Positions 23,701 through 32,504 of a stretch of 64,000 bases of DNA are shown here, one piece after another. Made by a program: the position numbers and the translations under genes. Origin of the DNA: Lanius collurio (Eukaryota; Chordata; Aves; Passeriformes; Laniidae); the NCBI GenBank assembly GCA_020086605.1, contig JACBWW010000069.1:1284796-1348795 (forward strand), written 5' to 3'. Below the pieces are notes generated by a model, which searched no databases, was not told the DNA's origin, and was given only the letters and a program-made list of their open reading frames with translations. How positions within the stretch are numbered: position 1 is the first letter of the stretch; every line of letters starts with the position of its first letter.

Positions 23701-26700
23701 GAGTCTGTTTCTCCTGGAACAGTCTGTTCCCCCAGCACTTTCACATGCTCAGATCTGGGTTAGGGAGCCCTCTTTCCCTCCTTTTCACCCACAGCTGTGA
23801 TAGCCCTTTAGACTGTCCCCTCACAGCACTGTCTGAGGCATCCTCTACTACGGCCCACTACATCCAGGCCTCCCAAAAACTCTCCTCTCAAATCTCATCC
23901 TAACCCTCTTACAGAGTCCTGTTCCTTTATTGGGTAGAATGAAAGGAATAGCATTCTAAGACCCTCACAAAGAAATGGGTTCCCATGTTCTTCAGAGATG
24001 AATTTCTTCCCTCCCAGTCACTAATATCTGAATAGCAAGAGACAGGTGAGCAGAATCCCTCAGGAACAGAGGTGGTGCCTGCCAGCCCTCTCTCCACTCA
24101 TTTCCTGAGCCTTATAGGGTCATGTTCTGAGAATTCCCCAAGATTTGAGAAGTAAACGGGTTAGATTAGGTTAAGCCTCCATGAGTAGTTGCAGAGTGCT
24201 CCAGGCCCTGTCCTTCAGAGGAGGGTGAGCACACTGAGAACAGGCATATTTAGGCAGACACCTTTTGGCCAGCTAAGCAGGAAACCAACATTCCAGTTCA
24301 GCCTTCTGAAGTGGAAAAGACAGAACCTCTTCTATCATACATCTTAAGTGTCCTAAATGTGAACCTCAAAGGCAGGAAAACCTCCTTGAGAGCACTAAGC
24401 ACTCAGTTTTATCTTCCCTAGAAAGGATTATTCCCATATTTACAATACTCAGTAGCCACCAATCACAATGTTCACTCACCAACTGGACTGGAGAAGATAA
24501 AGCACAATGGATAGGAAACTCTTCCATCTTCATGCTGGTACTTGTAACTATACACAATAAATGTTTTTTATGAGGTTAAAGAAACTAAGAAATCAATTAT
24601 TTTAGTAGGATATAATCCTCAGTTGATGCAGGAACAAGTGTTGCATTTTAGATGATGTTTTAAATTTAGTAATAATAATCTCACTGTTCTGTTTTCACTT
24701 CCACATCTGACTTTCAGAACTGGCCCCACCACTGTGTGAGGGCTGTCTCTGTACTAATGTTTCACATTAGAGCTAAAAGTCACCCTCTCATTGCAAATAT
24801 TCCTCTCCCAGCTTGGCAGAAATACTTCCCACACCCACCCGTGTGGTTTTGGCTTAATGAAAGCCCAATTCTTTCTTTGCTGACCAAGAACTTCGTTGTT
24901 TCAGGTGTTTTGCTGAATTTGAACCACAGTTTTAGCCACGATTTCTATTTTACAGCCTCCCACAGCACTGTGGGCATGAAAGAAAAGATTCAGAACAGCA
25001 CAAGGAATGATGCCAGCCAGCTTTTGCAGCTAATAGGGCAGGTATTTTCTTCACATATAACTTAAGTATCCTTTTTATTTCAACAGTTAAAGAGTAATTT
25101 ATTTGACCCTCTTTTGTTCCTTTTTTTTTTTTCTTCAAAACAGGGATTCCTCCCTGGATCACATGCCCAATCCCAGAATCAGTAACTGCAGCAAAACAAC
25201 AGCCACATCCTGAGAAAGTACCAAAACAGATCCAGAGTTACACAGGCAGATTCCTATATTTAGAATTAGCCACCAGCTGGTATGTTTTACTCACTTCTTT
25301 ACATTACCAGCAACGTGGCATTGCTTTACTTCCCCAAACATTATACAGTCTAAAATGAAATAAAATGTCAGGAAAGGCTTAAATGAGTCATTGTTTCAAC
25401 AAGTGGTACAACAGTTTAGTGCAGCCTGAGAACTGATCCTTGGGTTATTTCACAAATAAAGGCTCAGCAAGATCACACTACAGCAATTATTGGCCTAAAA
25501 AGGTGAAGTCCAACATTTTGAACAGCTTCCAGGAGTGAGTAAGTCCGAATAGCAGCAGCATAAGAAGGATATCGAGGTTGTCTCTCGGGCAGCTCATCCT
25601 TTAGCTCATCGGGAGAAATACCCTGGTGACATCAAACACAAGCAATATTTGAGCAAGTATTTTGCACTGGAAGGTTAAAATGAATAATGGGAAGTGAAAC
25701 ACCTGTAAGGCAGATGTGCATCTACAGATGAACTGATAAGGAGCTCCCAAATTACTAGAGCAGTTTAAGAAGACTTGTGTGCCAACAGATTCCTATGACT
25801 AAACACAGAATTAATGTTAACATGAATAATCATCGATATTTTAGGCATAATGAGTTCAGCAAACATTTTTGGCTCTAGTTGGCTATGCTGGCAGCTACCA
25901 TGCTTTGCCAACCCTAGTGCTAAACAGAAATAAGCAAGCACACACCATAAAGTCAGTTAAAATCACCTACATAAATCAAAAGTTTGAAAAATTCACTCCT
26001 TCCTCTTTCAAACAAAAAGGAGTCCCCATTACATCTGAATGTTACATTAATGTCTACATTCTAGGGAACAACAGCTATGGTTAATGCTCAAATCCCTGGG
26101 AAGGATTTAATTTTGCCCTATGGACCATTAAGAAACACCACACACTGGGCTGACCTTATTATGCCACCCATCAAATTTAGAGTCTGCAGGGGATTAGCAA
26201 TCCTGCTTCTAATTGATGGCAGACCAGCTCAGAGGCAAATGTGCAGATCTACATGGAAACACAGCAGAAATCTCTTCAAAAAGCCAGCAGGTGCCAAAGA
26301 TGCTTTTTACATTGTTGAAACAGCTTTAAAATAACCTTTTTTTTTTGGTGCAAATAATTAGTCAACCGAAATCCTTCTGCATAGTTTCACTATTAATGGT
26401 GCTGTGCTTTACATGCAGAGTGACCATGCATTTAAATAAGCTCATGACCCAAATTAGATTAAGAGTTTGATAACAATTTGAAACTAAGGCAGTACCTTAG
26501 AGACAACAATACATTGCAGGCTGAAGATACTCTTATTTACAATTCATTTAACAAACCTCATGCTCCTCATCCAGCACCACCAACTGCTTATCCTTGTCGA
26601 TTTTCACTATAAATCAAAATAAAACACAGATCAATGTTTTTTTCAATTGATTTATACAACGGATGCATGAAGCTTTTTAGCACTCAACAGTTATAGTCCT

Positions 26701-29624
26701 TGTGATTCTGTTTTGCTTCTTCAGTGTATCCCATGACTTCCCAAAATCATTTTACAAACAGTGGTAGATTCTGAGCCATAATTAAATATAAATACTCTGC
26801 TAAGAGCAGATGGAGACTTGTATCCTAAGAACAGCATTGTTTTAAGATTGTTAAGATTACAGACAAAATTCAAGTGCTGCAGCTCACAGAACAAACACCC
26901 TCCTGGCTCATGTTTACCTGTTACAGCAGAAACCTTACACAGGAAAGAAAAGAGGTGAGAGAGAGGATTTTCTGACAATTTTTGTCAGGCATGTTTGGAA
27001 CTTACTTATAATGGCAGCATTGTTGGTCTCTTTGCGAAACCGGAATTTTCTCAGTTTCTCCACCAGGTCTTCAGCAACATCACAAACCACCAGAGATTCG
27101 CTCTGCAAAGAGGAAATGGCAGAGGGGAGGGAGAGATAAATCCTTCTAGAAAGTGAAACAGACAAAAAATCCCTGTGTCACATATATCTGTGCATAAAGC
27201 CTAGTGAAGCTGGCCTGCATGCAGCTTGTCCAAAGCTTCAGAGCATCACATAAGCCAAAAAAACGTGCATGAAACTAAGATTAAAAAAAACCAACAAAAA
27301 CCACAATAACAGAATATTTATCTGTTTTAATTTCCCTCTTCAAAACCACACAGTTAACTAGGAGTATTTCATTAACTACTCCTGAAGTGGTATTATTCTC
27401 AGAGCTCTTACAAGTAAACTTTACACTTCAGAAGTAGATTTTACACTTCTACGCTTAAAAGTAAATTTCACATTTCATTTTCCAGGCCCTGAAATAAGGG
27501 AGTCCCTTAGAGTGGTAGCAAATGGGATAAAGTAATTTAAGCATTTAACATAATAGGAACTACTATTAGTATTTAAGAACGTCGCCCGTGTTTATTTTTA
27601 CCCACAAAAATATTAATTGAACTTCTGAGATTTACATACACAGAAAGGGTTTCAGACATTTTAGCCAAAAAACATGCAGCATTTTCCCCCCGTGCACACC
27701 AAGCTCTCAGCAGAGATGCTCAGATGCCATTTTAGTCATCACAATGAAGATGAGGAAGGAAGTTATTGTTTCACAAGCAACCATGTAGGTTATCTTCCCT
27801 TACACATGCAATTTCTGAACTGCACCAAGCCAACCACTGCCATTTCCTGAGCAACATTTTATACACACAACCGAGGAATTCATGCCAGCTTGATAAAGAA
27901 GTTACTAAAAATCTGCAGTTTATACTGTATTTGTGAACTCTCATGGCATCAAGACCTTTGTACCAAAGTAACTGAATTTCAAGGTTTCCTAAAAAAAAAT
28001 CCTCAGATAAAAAATTGTGCAAGTTTACCTATCAAAAGCTCTAATAAAGAGCTCTTGCATTGAGACAAATCACTGCTTTTAAATCAGAAGAGTGTTACTA
28101 TTTAAGCTCTCAGTTCTGTCTCCTCATGTTCAACATTGTGAGATTTTCCCCAAAAAGGAGACGAGTGGCTCTGCTTCCCTACTTCCAATAACCCACGATT
28201 GCTGTTGCTCCTGAAAAGATTTCCACCTTGACCACATTCTGGCACAAAGTTTCATCACTCTGCTTCCTCTGGACAGCTGGAGAGGAAATCAGGATCTGCT
28301 GTGACAGCACAGCTCAGGCACTGTCTGTGCAGCCTCCCTGATTTTGTTTGTTTGCCCTAAACGTCAAAGATTGTTCTTGGCTCCCTCTCATCAACAAGTA
28401 AACCCCTCTGACCCAAACAGGCTGAACTCGATGATCTCAGAGGGCTTTTCCAACCTAAATCATTCTGTGAAATATCCCTAATACCCACTCTCACTCATTC
28501 AAGAAAAAAACCCTAAAAAATAATAAAAATACAAAACAGAATTCAGGGCTGCATTTCACGGTTGAAGTTATATTTCGTATAAAATGTCACTAATACCCTC
28601 TCTCACTAGCCCAGGAGGAGGTCTCGATTAAAAAACCCAACAAGATTCATGGCTGCTTTGTAAAGCTGAGATATTTTATAGGAAATGCTCTTCTGTGAAG
28701 GAAGCTTTTCTCCCAATTCTCTGGGCTTGACAGCTTCTCCCTACAGACAAGCTATGCTCTTGCTCACACGTGTGCAGCTACACAAACACAAATCCCTGAG
28801 GGAATCTAAAGGAAAACACTTGGTAACATCAGATTCAGACTGTTTATCGGGGCTAAGCCAGCTCACCAACGCTTGGCTTAACAAAAACTCAAGAAAGCCA
28901 AGGCAGGATTGCTGCACTGACACTGACACGGACACACCTGCCGCCACCACCACCAAGGAGGATGCTGCTGCTCCCTGGACCCTCCTGTTCAGACACCCCT
29001 CGGGACACCCACTCCCCTCACCATCAGACTGACAAGTAAACACCAATTTCCCAAATTTGCCTCAAGCACAACTCTCCTTTCACTAGACATGCACACAGCA
29101 AAACAGCCTAAGATTTGATCAAATTTGCTTTGCAACTACTCCGTCCACAGGAGGGTTCACCTCCCCAAGCCTTCACTAAAAGCATAATGCATGACTCTGC
29201 CTTTTCCCACGATCACTTCTTTACCCATTAGCCAACACTAATGCAAAGTACCCCACAGCATTCATCCACCAGTCCATGTTTCTCTTGGTCTGCTCCAACC
29301 AGCAATCACAGCTCAAGTCCAAATTCACCACTCGGATGAATTAGCTCAATAAGCAGCAATCAGACGTTCTTCACTGAATTAGCTCGAAACATTACAAGAC
29401 ACACCAGATCCGATCAAGCCATCAGTCGTTTCACAGACACATAATCAGCTCCTCAGAGGTCAGATCACGCGCTTTTCTGCTGATTATTCTGTAATTTCCC
29501 TGTCGCATCTTTCTGAATCAGTTAACTATGCGTTATCTCAGCGGGGTGAGTCCCCTCCCGGTCGTATCCCCCCCATCCTCCCGGATCCCCCCTGAGGGAG
29601 CGGCGCGCGCTCCCCCCTCACCAT
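20745..29624 (-). CDS. GMFB: GMFB, glia maturation factor beta; complete CDS in 7 exons
   Basis: GMFB is a cytoplasmic ADF-homology protein that binds Arp2/3 complex, promoting debranching of actin networks and inhibiting new branches. Exons on the minus strand: 29622..29624, 27006..27102, 26557..26606, 25573..25622, 24480..24562, 23148..23221 and 20745..20816. They join to 142 aa plus stop, the family length. Exon 1 contributes only the ATG, which abuts its GTGAG donor. Exon 2 encodes [20 protein letters not shown] and the start of the ADF-H fold. Exon 5 encodes the [20 protein letters not shown] core strand region. Exon 6 carries [20 protein letters not shown], the long-helix/Arp-binding segment. 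Exon 7 ends [12 protein letters not shown]. Intron 4 is an AT-AC U12-type intron; the others are GT-AG. Q41 and H49 differ from the residues I recall in the human protein. The paralogue GMFG is less likely, given the residue pattern and the position between CNIH1 and CGRRF1. Confidence 0.97.
21340..21495 (-). repeat. CR1 LINE 3' end
   Basis: Reverse-complement CR1: 'catagaatggtttgggttgg', 'aagggaccttaaagctcatc', 'ctgccatgggcagggacacc' and 'ggccttgaacatttcc', then loss of similarity. It lies in GMFB intron 6, sense to the gene. Confidence 0.93.
22341..22459 (+). repeat. CR1 LINE 3' end
   Basis: Forward CR1 tail: 'ggatggggcttggagcaacc', 'tggtctagtggaaggtgtct' and 'ggtcccttccagcccaagcc', ending 'attctatgattcat', with the terminal repeat unit preserved. 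Confidence 0.93.
24563..25572 (-). other. GMFB intron 4: U12-type AT-AC intron
   Basis: On the gene strand the intron begins ATATCCTTCT directly after the CCT CG of exon 4. It ends AAAAAAC directly before ATTTATTG of exon 5. Joining there restores the Arg-67 codon (CG + A) and the ADF-H reading frame with no other possible GT-AG choice nearby. ATATCCTT is the consensus 5' splice site of minor-spliceosome AT-AC introns. The sequence TTCTTTAAC at 24575..24583 matches the U12 branch-site consensus (TTCCTTAAC, one mismatch), with the branch adenosine about 13 bases from the intron end, inside the required 10-20 base range. Length is 1010 bases, phase 2. Confidence 0.9.
25623..27005 (-). other. 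GMFB introns 3 and 2 (with exon 3 between)
   Basis: Intron 3 is 25623..26556 (donor GTTTGTTAAA, acceptor CACCAG). Intron 2 is 26607..27005 (donor GTAAGTTCC, acceptor GATTTATAG). No repeats of a known family are evident in either. Confidence 0.88.
27103..29621 (-). other. GMFB intron 1
   Basis: Donor GTGAGG lies immediately after the start codon; the acceptor is CTTTGCAG. AT-rich over most of its length and GC-rich within the last 150 bases next to exon 1. One short CR1 tail at 28412..28473. No other feature seen. Confidence 0.88.
28412..28473 (+). repeat. CR1-like 3' tail, short
   Basis: Short forward tail 'ggctgaactcgatgatctca' and 'gggcttttccaacctaaatc', ending 'attctgtgaa'. It is the only repeat remnant in GMFB intron 1. 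Confidence 0.75.
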
Positions 29625-29868
29625 CTTGGCGCGCGCACCAACCGCCGCCGATCTCGCGCGCCGCCGCCGCCGCCGCCACCTCCTCCTCACTGGGTTGCGC
29701 CTCCCCTCACGGCGCCTGCGTGGCGCAAGCCCCGCCTCCTCCTTCGCCCTCCGCCCAACCAACACCGCTGCCTGGGGGTGGGCGGGGCGGCATCACGCGC
29801 CTACGGGCAGCGGGGAGGTTCAAGGCCGCCGGGCGCGGGAGGGAAGGGTGGGCGGGGAAAAGTGGGGT

Positions 29869-29874
29869 CACGTG
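29869..29874. promoter_or_regulatory. E-box CACGTG
   Basis: Perfect CACGTG in the context GGTCACGTGG, inside the GMFB CpG island. This is the core recognised by USF, MYC/MAX or TFE-family factors. Function is inferred only from motif and position. Confidence 0.5.
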
Positions 29875-29927
29875 GTCTCGCGGCACCACGCCCCTCCCCG
29901 TTGTCGGCCCGGCCCCGCCCCCTCCCC

Positions 29928-29941
29928 GTTGCCACGGCAAC
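29928..29941. promoter_or_regulatory. Palindromic X-box (RFX-type) GTTGCC-AC-GGCAAC
   Basis: Two perfect 6-base half sites in inverted orientation separated by 2 bases, the ideal arrangement for an RFX dimer. It lies about 300 bp upstream of the GMFB start codon within the CpG island. Confidence 0.6.
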
Positions 29942-30540
29942 TCGCGGGCTCGCAGTCAGGCGCCATTTCGCTCTGAGGGGATCTAGGGGAAGCGGCGAGC
30001 GACAGGGCGGGTTCCTCTTCACAGCCCTTAATGTGCCTTAAAAAGGTCTCAGACTGAAGGATTAAACACTGAAATTGAAACATGAGGCGAATCGGAAGTT
30101 GTGCTGCTCGCGGCAGCTCTGCTTTTTGCGTGTAAGTGGAGTGTAATTCTGGAAGGCAGGGTCTGGAGCTCACAAGTCACAGACTGGAGTAGCCAGAGCT
30201 GGGCACACACTGCTTTCCTTTAATGGGGCCTTGGTGTGAGGCCGTCCTGATGTTGGAGTGGATATCCGGCCTTTTCCATGCCATTCACAATTTTAGGTGC
30301 TGTTGGAGCAGAGAAAAATGCGCTTTCAGTCATTCTATAACAGATTTAAGAATATAATTGCTTTCCTCACTCAGTATGAAAGTACAGATGCAGCCTTCAC
30401 ATCTCAGACACAACTTCTTGTGAATTACAGTAATGATTTAAACACCAACCTCGTAAGATAAAACTGCAGATTTTCACCAAGGGCTTTAGCAAACACCACA
30501 GAAATGTGATATTGCTGAACAGCTACTGAAGCCTCACACA

Positions 30541-30762
30541 AAATCACAGAATATCCTGAGGTGGAAGGGACCCATGGGGATCATCAAGCCCAACTCTTGG
30601 CCCTGCACAGGAAAACCCAAAAAATCCCACACTGTGCCTGAGAGCATTAACCAAACGCTCATTGAGATCTGCCAGCCTTGGGACTGTGACCATTCCCTCA
30701 GGAGCCTGTTCAGTGCCTGACCATCCCCTGGGGCAAGAACCTTCTCCTGATACCGCGCCTAA
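30541..30762 (-). repeat. CR1 LINE 3' fragment, divergent subfamily
   Basis: Reverse CR1: 'aatcacagaatatcctgagg', 'tggaagggacccatgggg', 'atcatcaagcccaactcttg' and 'ctgtgcctgagagcatt'. This is the subfamily whose 3' UTR differs from the common one. Confidence 0.85.
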
Positions 30763-31010
30763 TCACAGAATCACAGTCTGGTTTGGTTTGGAATGTACCC
30801 AAAAGATCATCCAGTTCTTACCTCAAGTTCCTGCCATGAGCTGGAACACCTTCCACTAGACCAGGATACTCTAAATCCCCGCCAGCATGGCCTTGAACAC
30901 TTGCAGGGGATGGGGCAGCCACAGCTTCTCTGGGCAACCTGTGCCAGGGCCTCACAGCCAACAATTCCTTCCCAGTAGCCCATCTAACCCCCACTCCAGT
31001 GCAAAGAGGA
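30763..31010 (-). repeat. CR1 LINE 3' fragment
   Basis: Reverse CR1 that begins exactly where the previous fragment stops: 'tcacagaatcacagtctgg', 'ccttccactagaccagga', 'gatggggcagccacagcttc' and 'caacctgtgccagggcctca'. Two CR1 insertions of different subfamilies therefore abut. Confidence 0.9.
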
Positions 31011-31337
31011 TGCAAAGCACAACCACATGCTGCCATGGGGGTGGCTTTGGGTCACCTTGGAGCCAGTGCCACTTCAGCTGGACAGACATCTGCCATGGAC
31101 AAAGCTGAGCTCCCCAGCCTCTGGCAGGGTGGCAAACCCTCTGGCAGGGTGAATCCTGCCCCAAGTGGCACCACTGTGCCTCCAACTGCTCTTGGTGCAA
31201 GCACAGAACAAAAGCCCTCCTAGTGCTCTACAGACTTGCCAGGGTACCTGGAGCCCAAGGGCACTGCCAGGAGCTAGCACCTCTGCCAAGAGCCCAGGAG
31301 TGACAAGGGCCAATTTCCCCCAAGTGCATAAAGGCAT

Positions 31338-31485
31338 CTTAGAATCAGACAATGTTTTGGTGGGGGGGAAAAGTGACCTGCATGGTCATCCAGTTCTACC
31401 CCTCTGCCATGGACTGGAATACCTTTGGCTGGACCAGGTTGCCACAATGCCTATCTAGACTGGCCTAAACACTTCCAGGCCTCAG
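31338..31485 (-). repeat. CR1 LINE 3' end, diverged
   Basis: Reverse CR1 tail, degraded: 'cttagaatcagacaatg', 'catccagttctacccctctg' and 'tggaccaggttgcc', then 'cctaaacacttccagg'. Confidence 0.8.
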
Positions 31486-32247
31486 CTAGGAGGCTCATCG
31501 AGGCTGCGGTGGCCTCCCATGCAGCTTTGTTGCAGCTTCGCTACGCAGTGCCGATGGACAAAAGTCCTTCATAAAAATGCTTAAGTCATTAACTCTAATA
31601 CTTCAGTGTCTGACAAGAGCCCGGAGCAGCTGCCTGTGCGGGAGGGCACAGGGCACTGAGGCGCTGCCAGCTGGGACAGGGAGCTCCGGTGTGCGGCCGG
31701 CAGAGAGCCCTGGGCTCCTGCAGCTCCGCATCCCGCTCGGCCGAGGCTGCTGCCCAGGCACAGCTGGCTGGGGACACGCAGCCACCCTGGGAACACACAA
31801 AGGGGGACCCTGCTCTGGGGCCAGGCCGGGCCACAGCAGGGAGCCCCCATGGGGCTGTGCCCGGGGAGGGAACGGCTCTGGGACAGGGCTCCGGGAGCAG
31901 GGCAGCACAGACAGCAGGGACAGGGGGACACAGGACTGGAATCACAGCCCGGCTGCCCTGGCACAGGCCCGACAGGCTGACAGGACACGGGGCAGGCAGG
32001 AGTCCCCATCCTCTCTGTGCCCACATCAACACGGGGACTTAAGGCACAGGGGGAATGGGGACACAGCAGGGAAACCCCCTCGGGGAATATCCCACCTACC
32101 CAGGGCCCTGACAGGACACAGGGGCTGAGGCTCTGCAAAGGGAACCCAAGGATGAGGAGGAAGATGCCGAGCTTGCATCCGCCCACACTCTGCATATAAA
32201 CCGCTCCATGGAGGAGAAAATCAGAGGGGTCTTTGCCACAGCAGATC

Positions 32248-32467
32248 CCTTCAGCCGGTGCCTCCATGGCTCCGCCTCGTCCCTACCGGGCTGAGGGCAG
32301 CGCCTTCAGCCGGTGCCTCCATGGCTCCGCCCTGTCCCTGCCGGGCTGAGGGCAGCGCCTTCAGCCGGTACCTCCATGGCTCCGCCCTGTCCCTGCCGGG
32401 CTGAGGGCAGCGCCTTCCCCCGACGCCGCCGTGGCTCCGCCCTGTCCCTGCCGGGCTGAGGGCAGCG
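32248..32467 (+). repeat. 55-bp tandem minisatellite, four units, upstream of CGRRF1
   Basis: Four head-to-tail 55-base units at 32248..32302, 32303..32357, 32358..32412 and 32413..32467, followed by a shortened variant. Units 1-3 differ at only a few positions. Unit 4 is changed in its first 20 bases but keeps GGCTCCGCCCTGTCC and GGGCTGAGGGCAGCG. Each of units 1-3 contains ATGGCTCCGCC; in unit 4 the ATG is GTG. The array ends 37 bases before the CGRRF1 start codon, so it lies in the promoter or 5' UTR. Confidence 0.93.
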
Positions 32468-32504
32468 GCTTCAGTCGCAGGCTGAGGGCGGAGCTGTCGG
32501 CCCG
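32468..32504 (+). promoter_or_regulatory. CGRRF1 proximal 5' UTR
   Basis: Short CpG-rich stretch between the minisatellite and the CGRRF1 start codon, without a TATA box. Transcription probably starts in or just above this stretch, but the exact site cannot be read from sequence. Confidence 0.5.

Larger units (their letters stand above)
20817..24479 (-). other. GMFB introns 6 and 5 (with exon 6 between)
   Basis: Intron 6 (20817..23147) contains two CR1 tails at 21340..21495 and 22341..22459. Intron 5 (23222..24479) shows no repeat. Donors read GTATAACTGG and GTGAGTGAAC; acceptors read TTAG and AACTACAG. No other exon-like segment was found. Confidence 0.88.
29530..30010. promoter_or_regulatory. 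CpG island over the GMFB promoter and first exon
   Basis: Dense CpG, GC boxes such as GGGCGGGGC near 29781, and no TATA box. It covers the GMFB start codon (29622..29624) and upstream sequence. It also contains a CACGTG E-box at 29869..29874 and a palindromic X-box at 29928..29941. A GGCGCCATTT YY1-like site sits around 29960. The island extends well upstream of GMFB, so it may also start divergent transcription. Confidence 0.75.
30011..32247. other. GMFB-CGRRF1 intergenic interval
   Basis: Between the two head-to-head promoters. It holds three reverse CR1 fragments (30541..30762, 30763..31010 and 31338..31485). A GC-rich stretch (31600..32200) follows, with several unsupported long frames on both strands. 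No gene is recognised in it. Confidence 0.65.

Noticed and set aside
31581..32267. 228-codon open frame on the minus strand between GMFB and CGRRF1
   Set aside because: GC-rich, low-complexity Pro/Cys/Ser-rich translation with no recognisable domain. It starts inside the 55-bp repeat array, and overlapping open frames exist on both strands, as expected by chance at this base composition.
32248..32467. Possible CRISPR-like array
   Set aside because: Units are directly contiguous 55-mers without variable spacers, in a vertebrate genome. This is a minisatellite.
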